Shown: positions 35,853-50,800, numbered from the stretch's first letter. The stretch: DNA of 64,000 nt from Dirofilaria immitis (GCA_024305405.1 JAKNDB010000079.1:2656501-2720500), one strand, 5' to 3'. Numbers and translations: made by a program. Notes: generated by a model not told the origin, from the sequence alone.

Positions 35853-38800
35853 AAAAAAGAAAAAAAGAAATCTATGAAATTCCCATATATTCAATCGTTT
35901 TCACTACATCATTTCCTTGGTTTTTTTTCTATTTTTTTATTCATTATATTGAAAAATTTGTTGAAAAAAGACGAAAAGAAAAGAAAAAAGAAAAGAAGAA
36001 ATTGTATTAAATTAACTTTTTCCTTTCTCATTTTTACTTTCACTTTTTTTTCATTTTTCTTTTTCTCTTTTCTTTTTTCGTTTTTTTTTCTTTCCATTTG
36101 CTATTTTGTGATAATAAATGTTTAAAGTAATAATAATAATAAAAAAAAGAAAATGAATTTCGTTTCATATATTTTTAAATGAAGTATGAGAAGAAAAGAA
36201 ATTAACTTTTACAAGACACTTTTAACAACTTCTACTTAATCATATTGAACATCGTTTAACAACAACATAACATACTTACTTATCACACTGATATATATAT
36301 ATATATATATACGCTTATTCATACAAACTTACACATACACACATACATAAATGTATAATTATAACAGATAAGAGATAAATATCGATATAATATTGATAAA
36401 TGAATAAACTCTTGATAAATACTGATCCGGATAAATGGATGTAATGGACTGATGAATATACTAGTGATCTTGATGAATGCATGGATTCACTGTATATATT
36501 CATTCATTCATTGATCTCGAATTCATTCGATCATTCATTCAATCACTCATTTGATATCATCATTTAGAAAGTAATTTTGTTATCCTATTTTTAAGTTAAT
36601 ATTTCAGGAATATTCGAGAGTTGAATGAAAAAGTACGACAGGAAGGAAAAGAATGATAAAAAAATTTTTCAAATATTAATAGTTGAATATATTATAAATA
36701 TGAAAGTTAGGAAAGAAAAAAAAGAAGAAATAATAATAGATCGGATATGATTATCGAGAATTCTTTTATCAAAAAAAAGCATAAAAGTAGAATTTTATGT
36801 TAATTTTACTATTACCATACCATCTCTTATCAAAGAAATTAACTGTTGTAATTTATCAATCATCTTATCTGATATCTATAAATGGTACTTTCGTGTTTTT
36901 CGCATAATAATATCATTAAATGTTTCCGGAATAAAATTAAATATTGTTAAATTATTCTGTTTAATTCGTATGCTAAATAAAACAATTGTAACTTAGGCTT
37001 AAGCTATTTCATCAATGTATCTTATCATTCTATCATTAAATTGTGATAATGAAGTTAGATAAATAATCATTCTATATCATATACTTTCATGAAAATGAAT
37101 TTTCAGATGGGATTGGATTTTTAAAAATAGCAAAAATTAAAAAGTATAAAATTAGATTGAAAAGAAATATTAGAAATAATATGAAAAATAAATAATTAAT
37201 GAGAAATAATATAAATACTTTTCTTTATTTTCATTCTCGAAAATATAATTTAACAATTTTATGATAAAATGTTATGATAAAATGAAATTTTCACATTCCT
37301 AAACTAATTTGATATTTGATAAAGAAAGGAAAAACACATTTAATTAAATATGAAAAATTAAAATTGTCCAAAAATTCCGCTGATTATATCATTCTTCGTT
37401 TCATTACATACATATGTATATATATATATATACATAATGTATTATATGATCAGATTCAAAAGAAAGACATAAGATATCAAACATTTATCAGCTATTTTAA
37501 TCAATCAGCTAATTAGACTACTAACCAAACTAAATCAAATGATAATTCAAAATGAAAAAAATAATTTTTGAAATGAAAAAGAAAGTGAAATTTAATCAAA
37601 ATTTCAGAATTTGATGATAATTGGCAGAAGAATAAGAAAAAAAAATTTGTGATAAAAAAAAAAAGAAAATAATATTTTTCCTCAAACTTAATTTGCCTTA
37701 TATATTAATTTAATTACTCAATTCTGAACTATTTATTGCTTTTATCTTCGTTAACTAATCATTACTAAATTCAATGATAATTTTAATTTTAGGAAACGAA
37801 CACAAGAATATGATAAGATCGAGAATGAGGGAGAAAAAAGGAGAAAAAAATTGATAAAACAAAGCAAAACAAATAGATATTAGGATAGGATGAGTGAAGT
37901 GGGAACATTGAAAACATCTGGAAATTTGCACAAATGAGTTAATAAAACTTTTTATTATTGGTTATTTTTATTTTTCTTTTTATTTGAAAATATGTTAGAC
38001 GTTAATGCTATTGGAATTGTTAAAATTGAAGAAACAAGTTGAGAGAAAGGGAAAAATTGTTCGAGATGATGATAACCATCGAACAAATTGTAAACTTTTT
38101 TTTCTTTCTTCGTTTTTTTTTCCCCTTTCATCTTATTATTATCATAAAATAACTATCATTTTATTATTGCCATTTTATTTTCTTCCCATTTTGTTGTTAA
38201 GCAATTTTGCTTTATTTTTTTTTTTTTATTTCTCATTTATTTTACTATTTATTTGGAAATTGAGAATATGAAAATGATAGTTTATCATTGCAGCTGTTAA
38301 AGCTCATAAATAAAAATATAAGGAAATTATTGAACCTTTCTTTTAACTCTTTCCAACTTTTTTTTCTTTTAATTTTATAAAAAAAGAAGAAATAATAATA
38401 AAAATTGGAGAAAGAAAAGAAGAATGAAAAAAGAGGACGAAAATGATAATTTGAAATGGATAAAGTTTGAAAGCAAATTTATCATTTTTTTTTGCTTTTA
38501 ATTTTAAGATCACATTGATAAAAATTACTATCTGAACGAAATGTACATAACCGTAATACAATTTAGTTATCAATAATTCGATTAATGTTTAACGTATTGA
38601 ACAGTGTATAAATATTTCAACAATAATATGAACTTAATCATACATAAAACAAACGGACGTGACGAGATTTACGTGAAAAATGTATCAGATTTAAAAGTTA
38701 TACGGTAACAATAAATGATAAATTCAATGATTGAACATATTTGATAAAATAAAAGAAAAAAACAAAATAAGAAATGATAAAGAATATTTTTGTGTTAAAT

Positions 38801-38984
38801 TGAAATGATTGCTATCACTTCGTTTTGCCAAACTTAATAATATAATTTATAAATATTGAATAATTTAATTAATATTCATTAAAAATCATTGAATGATTAA
38901 TTTAATTTCGATTACTTTTCCTATTTATTTAAATGATTCAAAAATTTTACAAAAATGATTTTTTAATTTAAATCTATCCATTTC

Positions 38985-39260
38985 ATAATAATGATAATAA
39001 TAATAATATTGATAATGATAACAATAATAATAATCGATAATGATGATAATAATAATACCATTTGATAATAATAATAATAATTGATAATGATGATAATAAT
39101 AACACCATTTGATAATAATAATAATAATATTGATAACGATAATAATAATAATAACAATTGATAATGATGACAATAATAGTACCGTTTGATAATAATAATA
39201 TTAATAATTAATAATAATAATACTAATAATTGATAATGATGATGATAATAATAATGGGTA
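38985..39260. repeat. AAT/GATAAT array with higher-order structure
   Basis: AAT and GAT triplets in which an ACC(A/G)TTTGATAATAAT block recurs near 39058, 39102 and 39181. Confidence 0.9.
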
Positions 39261-41654
39261 TTGATAATAATAAAAGATGAAAGAATATAAAATTAAAAAA
39301 TTTTTGTTGTAAACTTTTAGTTATCAAAAATGAAAAATAAAAAATAGAAAGAAGGAAACAAATTTTAGTTCCATCAAAATATGATGTATAGAAAAAAAAA
39401 AGAGATGACATAAATGATAGTTAAATCAAATAAACATTAAACATTTGTTGTTATTACATTCATTAACATTCAATTTAACAAATGATAAGAAAAAAATATA
39501 ATATACAAATATTAAAATTTAGAAAATTTGTTTAAATTATTGTTAATTTTTTAAAAATTAATAATAATCTTTCTAACTGATATGATATTGATTAGCGCTA
39601 TCATTATGATATTAATTGAAATTAATTTTAAATGATTATTAGGACAAATATAACAAACAAATTACATATCATTTTTAACAGGAAGTGAAAAAAGAAAAGC
39701 GGAAATATTTCTCATCTTTTCCATATCCTTATTTACCTTTGCATAGATGAAATCTAAATTAGCTATTGTACATAAATTTTTTCAGCAATGATAATGTGAT
39801 AAAGTACATATCAGGAATATATTAGATGAATATTGATATATTATTATAAGCTCAATGTATACTCAATATAAATGTATTGAAAATGTTAAAATGTGAAAGT
39901 TATTTTTTCGAATGATTAAAGAAAGTTTTTGCTACCCCATGTTTTGCTATGTTTCATGATCAATATCTGATTTTGCTCGAGACTTATTGTTTTCATCATA
40001 TCATAATACACAAACTTCTTCCACACTTCATTATCAATTAATTTGATGAGCGAATAACTGATAATAGCGTAATGAAGGAAGAAAGAAAGAAAGGAAATGT
40101 GATTATCAGTTATTTTTTTGATAAAAATAAACATGGTAGGGAAAGGAAAAAGAAAAAACAGAAATTTAAATTTCAATCTATAATTAAGTACAATGAGAGA
40201 AAGTTGAAATTAAAATGACACAATTGATAATAATTAGTCGGAAATTTAAAAAGACAAGCCAAGAAACATCAAATCATATGATAATAATGATATCATGTCA
40301 ATCGTCAAAAAAGAACTTGTTTAAATTATCATCTTGCTACTCAAAACTATATCATATTACCTATGTGTAAACAATATTTCATTCATTTTTTTTTCTTTCC
40401 TCTTCTCCGAAATCAATATAATGCGTCAAGAATATGTGATAGATGTAATGGAAACGATGATAATAAACAATAATTTTTGAAACAAAAAAAAAAAGATAAT
40501 AACAAAAAAAGAAATAGTAATATTTTTAAATAATTTAAGAATAAATCGAATTACTTTCAATATAATTTATTAAAATGCTAAATTTAATCATATCCAAATG
40601 ATATCATATCTAAAGAAAGAAAAAAATTAATAAGACTATTATCAGTTTAATTAATTATTAGCATATATCTTATCAACTATGAGTAATTCTTATAAATAAA
40701 TATATTACTCGAATTAATATCAAAAATATATTTGAGAAAATGAAAATTTATTTATCAATATTATGCTTGTATATCGTTGTAATCTTCTTCTCAAATGATA
40801 ATCTTCATCTTATCATTTTGTTAGGAACGAGTATTCCTATCACTGGAATAAAAATCTTTATATTTTACACTCGTCTTTTATTCATTCTCAAAACATTACG
40901 GTAGAAAGAATCTCGGCGTATCGGTAACAATAGATTATATTATCATCGCTGCTACAGCGAAAAAAAAAGAGAAAAGAAAAAATCACAGCGCTCCTCCTTA
41001 CAAAATTGAGTTCTGCGACGATGACAACATTTTTGTAAAAAAAAATTTTTAAAATTATTTTCTTTGTTCTTAGCGATTTTCTTGACGGTCTTTTCTCATT
41101 TTTTTCTTTGCTTTCGGGAGTTATTTCTGGAAGTTTAGGGTGCGACGGAGATTTTATGCAGAGATTTATATCTATATGATTATGGCTTTGTGCAGTTATT
41201 AATTTTATGATATGATATTATCATGTAATATTTCTTTTTAAAGTAGCAATCGAGTAGGAATTTCTTATTGAGGGTCAAAGTTCATTGGTCTATTAAAATT
41301 TATAGAAGTTTGAGTGCTGGATTACAGTAAAGACTTGTATAATTAATCAGTATATAAGTGATAAAAACAATAATTCCATAATCATCTATATGCAAACTGA
41401 GGCGATAGGTTTCTTGAAAAAGATTATTTCTACGTTTTTTTTCTTTGGGAATGATATATGGCTAATTTCGACATAGATATATTTATTTTACTAGCGGAAA
41501 AAAGTGGGTCATTTCGTATTATTGATGAAATTCATGACTAGAAGTTTAAAGAGTAGAGAACAAGATACTATTGAAAGAACAGAAATTCTTCATCTAAGAT
41601 AGAATATTATATTAGCTTCCTTGATGATACAAAGTAAGAAAGTGTAGTAATGTA

Positions 41655-41655
<1 letters not shown>

Positions 41656-41685
<30 letters not shown>

Positions 41686-41687
41686 CA
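41656..41687. repeat. (GA)n microsatellite
   Basis: GA dinucleotides following AAGAGAGAAG. Confidence 0.95.
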
Positions 41688-44600
41688 GAGATTGATAAGA
41701 ATTTGCAAAGTAAAAATTAGTCAAAATTTAAGGAGAAAAGAATGATTGATTTCAAATGCTAGCATTGTTTCTATCGGTTCTTTTTCAATCAAGTTTCAAA
41801 TAATTTTTTCTAAGCAAAATCTAATTTAGACATGAATCGATATATTAATTAATATATAAATGTTAATGAATTTTTCGTTAAAACTATTCTTTCTGAAATT
41901 GGAATATGTGATAAATGAATTTACCTAATCAATATTACTTTGTCATACTCTATCCCTATCATACTATTAGAATTAATTCTTTAAATATTACTAATCTTAT
42001 TTTGAAATTATCTTAATCTTATTAATAAAAAAGCCTGATTTTTCTTAATTTTGAACTTTCTTAATGCTAAAATTGATAATTGTTGAAATAAGTTATTCTA
42101 TTAAGCAAATTAATTCTAACTTATCATTTAAATGATATTAGAAATGCAACATAGTTGTAAATTGGTTTTAGAAAAAAGTTACCTAAAACGTTTAGCACAT
42201 ATAGTAGTACTAAACATTTTGTCAAATGTTTAAAATTGTTTAGTTTAATTGTTCATATCAGATAATTAATTATGATTAATATTTAAATAAACTTCATATA
42301 AGTTGAAAACATGCGAACAAATAGGACAGATATGATTGATGATGATTCATTGGAAAAGTGAAGTATAGAAGAATGTTTGATTATGTTCCATTTTCTATTA
42401 ATCTTCATCAATTATCCATTTTGCTTAGATATGAAGTGTTTCAATTGTTATAGATTAACAATAAAAGATGAAATCATTAATCTGCATGGTTTCATTACAC
42501 ATAAGTTGCTTTAATTGCATCATATCTTGCTTATAGGAAAAAAAAAACAATAAAAGTTTTATGAATAATTTTGAATAAGCGCCTAATAAATCTTCTATTC
42601 CATTGATATTGTATTAAGCTTATTGTTTAAGCATTTAATCTATCATTATTTATTATTCCATTTCAGTACTTAATAACTAACCTATCATCTTTCATTATTT
42701 CATTTCAGTTATCCAATAACTAACTAACATATGATATGATTTCTTTCTTGATATAAATAATAAACAACATGAATATTCTCTCCTCTAATATTATTTGCTT
42801 TATCTGTTCCCTTAATTTATTATACAATTTTTTATGTTAAAAATAATTTACTCAGAATTTAGCTATGAATTGAATTATACGCTAATTTTTAAAATCTGTC
42901 CTATTCTTCAAAAAAAAAAATCAATCATTTAAAAGATTATAGAAGAAGAAAATCTGGCAAAATATCGAATATCGAGTAAAATTTATCCGGTAATGATTAG
43001 CAGGTTATTTGTTTACTTTATCCGACTGAGGTACTAATAAGTTATAAAGTTATAATCCGTTGACATATTTTTGATAAGAAACTTAGCAATCATATACTGC
43101 AGAATATTTGCAGCATTAATTTTTACACATCAACTATTCTGATAATTTTTCACGCCTATAATATTTATCAATTAGTTTATATTCTTATTAATAACGATCT
43201 TGTATTTTAGAAATCTTGTGCATTAATTTTCACATATATTATATATATGTAAACATATAAGCATAGCTTTATTAATGGAAAATAATTTTTTTTTTTTTAT
43301 AGAAAAGTTTGGATTTCTACAGAAATTATTTACAAATTCTTTCATAAAATCAAAATTACAATGAGATTTTTCAACGTATATTCAATCAATTATTTTATAT
43401 TCTTATATTTGATATAATATATTATTATGTATTATTAAAATATAGAATTTATTTTTCATATTTTATAGTTAAAATACAAGTTAATGCTAATTATTATTTC
43501 GACAACATATACGCAAATATGCATGTGAACGGAAGCGTCCGTGAATTCGCATATATTAATAAGTACGAGAAAATTATAGGCAAATATTATCGTTATCTTC
43601 ATCAACGAACGAATGATGATGATTAATCATTGTAATATGATATGATAATTATGCCGCTTCGTTATCATAACAATGATGTGTTTATTTGTTAAATACATTC
43701 CATGACACATAACCAATGAGAATATTTTTGATATGAAATTTTTGGAATTTGTTTTATGCATAAACTTACATCCATATACATTAATATGTGTGATCAAAAT
43801 ATGCATACAAACATATTATAATACATAGAAATACATATACATATATATATATCTTTTTTAATTTATTAATTTGTATAGTAGAATAATGAATTTTTAGAAA
43901 AATTTTTTCCTAAAATTGAAAAAAAAATAAGAGATCTTTTGCTGATAATGATAAGTGTTGTCTACAACAAAATTTTCACTATTCACATATCCTCTAAGAA
44001 ACAAAAATTTTTATCTTTTACCTGCTTGATTAATTGCCGTATTTTAGGCGCCAGTTAAAATTAGTGATGGTGAATTTTTGAAGATTTTTCTGCTACTTAT
44101 CAATTTCATACCTATCCTCAACATATAGATTTTCTCTTATTTTAAAGAGAAGGCAAAAAAAAAGCGAGAAAGAGAAAGAAAAATTTACCTCCGATAGGTA
44201 TTTAGTCGATTTGAAAGATTGATGAAAGCTTGCTTGATTTTGACATTTCGAATATTTGATACTAGATAGTGTAAAATTAGCCATAATTTTGAATAATTAT
44301 AAGGAAGAAGAATTACTATTAATTTAGAAATATTGAAAAAATGATTTAATTCGATTTGATTAAATTAAACTTTAAATAGATTTATATTTATCAAAAGTTA
44401 ATTCTACAGTTAATGATAACAAATTATCTACACATTTTTGCTGTCTACCATTTTATCTTTTCATACAATGGAAAAATGATGATGACCGTTTAGGAAATAC
44501 GGTGTATTAATAGATAGGTAGTGAGGAATTTACGATGATATTTCAGGATTAATCTCGAAGCAGATTAAAATTTGCTGATAAGAATGAAAAGTGCTAAGCC

Positions 44601-47253
44601 TTCTTCATCTTCTTCTTCTCCTCATCCTTCTTCCGTTAAATGCATTTTATAGCAGGAAAATTGAGAGTGTATTTGCCATCGTCCTCTTTTCGTTAACCTT
44701 CAGCCTACTATCATCTTTATTCATCAAGTTGAAGCAAATAAATAAACTTCGAGAGAAGCAGCCGCAACAGCAATAGAATATTTTAAACATCTCAGATAAT
44801 GAAGACTGATAAGCCACAAGAAGACTAATTGAAGTATTGCTAATTATCAAAGATCTAATTGTCACTGTTAACAGATATCTATGTATATATATGTGTGTGA
44901 TTATCGGCTCGAAGAAATTCTCTCTAACAAGTGATGTTTGATTCAATAATAAATCATCACAAAGTTATCAAGAAAAAAAAATTCATGCTTGAGAATAGAA
45001 AAGGAAATAGAAAAACCATCCGTCGCTAGAATTACATTAGAAAGATTAACTCTAATTAAATATTTTAACTCTAAAAGTTTTCATTTTCTTGTTTAGAAGA
45101 CAAATTTTTTCTTATTTTTATATAATATATTCAACTGCGCAAAATACTAAATCTTTCACTTATATCAATTTATGAAGTGAAAAGTGATTAAGTATAATTG
45201 ACCTTTGATTGTCAAGAGGTCAAGAGAGCAATATATTGTATATTCAATTTAGCACATTATCTAGAATTATTTGTTACATTACATATTAAATTAAAAGTTA
45301 GAGATATGACAGATAGTAGCAAAGATTGAACCAAAAGATATTTTTGATAAAAAGAAAAAGATAATCTATTCGTTCGTATTTGTGATAATGAGATAGTGTT
45401 TATCCTTTTAAACGATAGGTCATTAATTTCTAACAACTAGCTTTTTTCTTTTTTTTTTTGAACGAAAAGTAATCTTAACATATTATCATCATTTGATATT
45501 CTTTGATCGGTTGATTAGTCGATCGCGGTTGTATTGGAAGAGTGAGTAGCTCCTGGTTAATGACCTAAAGAGTGATAATTCAAGAAATAACCATAAGATG
45601 TATCAGTAGCGGTGAAAGGGATAGGATCACTTATAAGATAAATCACTAGTTAAGAAAGAGGTGTTGAACATATGTTCACACTATTGCCTATGATAATATT
45701 TTATACCCAATAGATTAGGAAATCAACTAAACTATTGCTATTATTACTACTATGGTAATAATATGGCTATCGTCATTTAATGATGATGATAAGTAAAAGA
45801 AGGACTGATGTAAAAGAAGATTGAAAGTGATAAGACGGAAAAATTACTTAAGAATCAATAAGAGAGGGAAATTTCTTCAAACTTTCTTTCCTTCATGTTC
45901 TTATCATCTCTAATGACAATTATCGTAATAATCTATCTCTTTATTTATTTATAATAATTTAACATATTAAAATAGACGTATATATTTATTTAATCAATTA
46001 TCTCGATATATATATATATATATATAAAACGATGATTTGATCAATAAAATATTCGAAGATATATCACTAAGGTGTTAAGTTATATCAATTTATGATTAGT
46101 GTAAAGTATGCACATATATATATATATCTGTGTATATATCTATGTATATATTTACGGTAACATCTCAAATGACTAATGATAATATATCTTTTTTTTAAAG
46201 AAAAAAGAATTATCTATCAATAATAATATTAATTTTACGTATTAACTAAAAAAAGACTTAAAACTTAATTATCGGAATTGGAAATATTCGAAATTAGATA
46301 TCAGACAACTAAAATTTATCGAGGAGATAATTAATAATTAATTTAAATTGTGCGAATAGAAAAAGGTCAACAAAAGAAATTTCAATTCTATCATATATAT
46401 TTTATTTTAAAAGATAGGAAGAAGAATGCGCTAAAATTGGAAATAAAACAAGATCCGATATTTCATCTGATTTTATTCTCTGAATTTCCCATCTTTCCGT
46501 AATAATATAGCTTACTATCTTATCTTTATTCTTTCCTTACAAATGATTTATATGTAAGAAATAATCTAGCAGAATAAGACTAACATAAAGGGGATATATA
46601 TATTACCTGTTGCTTTAGAAAGATTTGCAAAATGCTTCCGCAAAATTTACAACAAACTATTTTATTGATGTTGCTAAGAAGGGAAAGTCATAATGATTTA
46701 TCTAAAATCATTAACATTTTGTTCAAAATTAAGATATGTCTATGAAAGACGAGAGGCGCCGCCTGGATGATGTAAGATCGAAAAAAAAAAGAGCCGAGAT
46801 CAATGTAAGATCAGTAATAGCATCTGCAACAATCATTTATCCCCAAATCTGGATTTTCAACCATTACTATTACTAATTTCTGCTATTCTTTATCAATATT
46901 ATTATTATCATTATCATTATTATTATTATCATTACTGTGTACTATTATTTACTAAATTATTCATTTTAATTTGTTGCAATCTATGCATATTGTATCTTTT
47001 ATTTTTCAAATAAAATTAATAATGAGTATATAAATTGAAAATAATTCGGCTACCTTTATAAGATAACAAAAAATATGATATATTCTTACTTTTATTTTTC
47101 TTTTCAATTTTGAATAAATATAAGTTATCCTTGTTAGAATAGTACAATAAAACTGAAATTGTTATCTATCATTTTATACTAAATTTTATTAATTTAGGTC
47201 AATCAATCAATCAATTCATAATTTCTCAAATTTTAAGATAATTATATCAAACA

Positions 47254-47257
<4 letters not shown>

Positions 47258-47294
<37 letters not shown>
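47258..47294. repeat. (TA)n microsatellite upstream of the SOWAH-like gene
   Basis: About 18 TA units, 510 bp before the start codon. Confidence 0.96.
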
Positions 47295-47297
<3 letters not shown>

Positions 47298-47601
47298 TGA
47301 TTTGTTATCATTTTTCCATCATTTCATATTATCTGAAATTCCCAAACATGAATATATTACGAATTTGTATTACTGTTACTCGTATCCCAGCAGGATATCA
47401 CATTACGATCGATGTGAAATCGAATGTCCTTGATAATTTTGTTATATCATTGCTTCCCATCATTTATATCTTGTACTTCAACCATATTTCAACTTAATTT
47501 ATATTCATTTATGAAACAGTAGCTTTATCATTTGTTAAATGTTATATATAATGAAAGAATTATAAGCATTAATTTATACGATTAAACAAATATAAAACTC
47601 A

Positions 47602-47665
47602 TTAATTACTTAATTACATATTTAAACATGACATTAATTACTTAATTAGTCATTTAAACATGACA
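47602..47665. repeat. 32-bp tandem duplication
   Basis: TTAATTACTTAATTA...TTTAAACATGACA occurs at 47602 and 47634, about 145-205 bp before the SOWAH-like start. Confidence 0.9.
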
Positions 47666-47807
47666 TTTTTATTGAATCAAAAATAACAAATTGATTATTT
47701 TGAATCGATCATCAAAAAGTATTTGAACGGAATTAAAAATTTATATTAAAAATTGAAAAATTTATGCTTACAGATTGTTGCAGATAACTATTTTCAAAAC
47801 GATAAAG

Positions 47808-47891
47808 ATGGATAAAGCGTCAAATTTCAAAAGATTTCGAAGTCCGGATGGTTTAAAATCTTCGGTTTTCAAAGCAATAAGAAATGCAGGG
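47808..47891 (+). CDS. SOWAH-like coding exon 1
   Basis: Encodes MDKASNFKRFRSPDG and 13 further residues ending IRNAG. The donor is GCAGGG|GTAGGT at phase 0. A stronger-looking GTAAAT four bases on would put exon 2 out of frame and is rejected. Upstream, TTTATGCTTACAG (to 47773) and TTGCAG (to 47783) are acceptor-like, which fits either a spliced leader or a cis-spliced upstream exon; the frame is open back to 47774, so the start may be further 5'. Confidence 0.65.
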
Positions 47892-50800
47892 GTAGGTAAA
47901 TCTCTTCCTAATTAATATGAACTATTAATTGCTAATTATTAAACAATTTTTAGATCTAATAAAAACGGGTAACCCAAAAACGTTTCTTCTATATCAATCC
48001 AAGTTTATTTTTTTTTCTATTGAATTTTTTCTAATATTGTTTGATAGATGGTTTTGTTTCTTTTAATGATTTAAGAAAATTAATATGACAACTAAGATCT
48101 CTTTTTTTTTTCTTTGAAATGATTTTAATATATCAATAATTATGATAGCGATTTCATAAAATAATTTAAATAATACACTATACTTTTAGTAGTTATAAAT
48201 AAATTTTATTAGCCGAAGATTTGAATCATATTAATTATAAGTTTATTTGGTAAATTATCATTAATTTAAAAATTATGAAAATTTTAATAATCAAAAGGTT
48301 AGAGGTACAAAAAAAAAGAAAAAAATTCTCAAAATGATAAACAGAGGCAGGCAACACAGAAGGAAAGAATGATCATTTAACATTGTGTTGTAACAACTGT
48401 TTGATGCAAAAATCACATCATTATAAATAATCATGCGAATAAATCACGATACAGCAAAGAGAACAGATGATAATGGGAGTTGAAGAAGGAACTTTTCCCA
48501 TCAGCGCTAAAGTTGCCCGCTATTTAGTGAAATTTACCGTTAGCTATCCATCATATTTCATATAATTCAAACTAAAAATTATTAATTTAAAAAAAAAAGT
48601 GAAATATTATAATCAAAAAATTTGAAGAAATTTTTATGAAATTTCTTCTTTTTTTTTCTTTACAGACAATTATCGAAGATAATGTAAAAAATGTTCAATG
48701 TCCAGTTGCACGAATAGACGATGAATTAGAAATTGCTGATTATCGAATATTTGCTAATAATGAAATCAATAAGCAACAAAAATCAATAGAAATATTAAAA
48801 GATAAAAATAATCATGAGGTATGTATATTTATTTCTATAGATTAAATTATATAATCTTAAAAAGAAATGAAATATTATTTTGATTTGGGAAAGAATAAAA
48901 TTAAAAAAGATTTTATATAAACATATGATTTATTCATATTTGATATTATTTCTCAATAATCGTACTTTTTTTTTTCCATTTTTCTAATCAAAAAAAATTA
49001 TTCTATTATCATTATCAATATTTTTAAGCAATGATAAGATTATAAATCCCCTCCCCAAAAAAAAAAAAAAAAAGAAATGAATAAATTTAAAATAAAATAT
49101 AAATAATTGGAAATAATAATAAATATTTAATTAGCATTACAATATTACTAATATTCGATAAATTGAATGATTATTAATGGATACGGTGAGTATGAAATAT
49201 AAATTGAAAAAAGATGAAGAAGGGATTGGATAGATGTTATATGTTATATGTTATAGTGAAATGTGTATCTTGTCGTCTGTCTCCTATATTTTATATTATA
49301 TTATAGATATAAAAGAGTTAATTCTCTCTCTCTCTCTTTCTCTTTTTTTATCAAATATATATTTCATTTTAAAGTGAAATGATATTATATATTAATATAG
49401 CTAATTCAATTACTAGCAATATTACTAGTTTATATATTTGTTTAACTAATAACTAACATATGAATGAGATAAAAAGAGGAAAAGAAAAAAGAAAAAGAAA
49501 ATATTATTATCTATTATCTATTTAGCAACATAGCAAATGATAATTTTTATGATAAGTTACATCATTTTTATGATAAGTTACAAAGAAAAAAAAATCCGGA
49601 AAAATGAATTCGTAGTTCCTCTTGTTTATATTTGATATGAATGAGAAACCAGCCAATCAACCCATTCATGATCCGTTAAAAAGGATGAAGGAATAGGAGG
49701 ATAGAGGAAGAGGAGAAGAAGGAGGAGGAGGAGGAGGAAAAGAGGTGGAGGAGGAAAAAGAGGTGGAGAAGAAGGGACGGTTGTCGCAGTTTTGTGCGAT
49801 TGATTTTAAAATTATACTGATGATGATGATGATGACCTCCTCAATCTCCATTTCCATCATTTACAATATAGAAGAAGGAGGAGGAGGAGGAGAAGGAGGA
49901 GGAGGAGGAGGAGGAGGAGGAGGAGGAAGAAGAAATGAAGGTGGAGCAATTGAAAAAGGCGGAGGAGATGCGGGGAAAGGATGGGAGAAAGATAAGAAAG
50001 GTTGGAAATGATGAAAAGAGGTAAAACCCACGGGAAATTGATTGTCAGAAATAATATTATAGTATTAGAAGATTTATATCTATCTATCTCATTTATTTAC
50101 ATATATGTTATATATGGTATATTATGTTCATTGAATATTTCGTATAAGTTCATAAGTGATAAGTGATAAGTGGTAAGTGATGTTTATCTAATGATGATAA
50201 AAGACGCTCATTTTAATTTCTATGTGCATATCATCTTTATAATTACCCTACTAAGCTTTTATCCATTTATCCCACTGATATCTTGTCTCTAAACATATGT
50301 GTATATATGTATAAGTGAATGAGTGTGTATGTATATATGTATGTATGTGTCGAACAAATGTCAGTTGTTGGACAAAAACTGCATAGCAAATCCAATTCTC
50401 GCACTTCATTTATGCTTGTATGTATGTGTGTATGTGTGTATGTGTATGTGTGTGTATGTGTGTGTGTGTATGTGTGGATATATATATATATATATATATG
50501 TGTAAACTGCTACCATTAGAAAGATTGGTAGCGTGATGGATGTTTGACACATGGCGGTTGACAATTGACAGAGAGAAGGTAAGGTGTATATGAAGAGGAT
50601 GAATGAATAAATGGTAACAACCGGGAAAAGGAAGAGGGTAAAGGAGGAGAAGGAGGAGGAGGAAAAGAATTAAGTGAACATTTTCTTGATACTCTTGAAA
50701 GAATCGGAAAACCGGTTCTTGTTAGTATTATTTGCATAGTAGTTTAATACGATGAATCTTGAAGATAATTTGCACTAACGAATCATAAATAAAATAATGA

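Larger units (their letters stand above)
22030..47807. other. Divergent intergenic interval between irx and SOWAH-like gene
   Basis: About 26 kb without a convincing gene, lying between two 5' ends. Repeat arrays are listed separately. Islands of higher complexity and GC stand out at about 24750-25380 (with GGGCGGGG at 25268), 32230-32400, 40830-41180, 43500-43680, 45480-45720 and 46735-46860. These are candidate promoters or enhancers. Two possible but unproven exons (30388-30509 and 46735 onward) are described under findings. Confidence 0.55.

Noticed and set aside
47297..47497. Plus-strand 66-residue frame upstream of the SOWAH-like gene
   Set aside because: Slightly GC-richer in the middle but without usable splice sites or recognisable similarity.
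48470..48570. Small plus-strand frame MIMGVEEGTFPIS... in SOWAH-like intron 1
   Set aside because: No good donor, exons 1 and 2 already join in phase, and no resemblance to the family.
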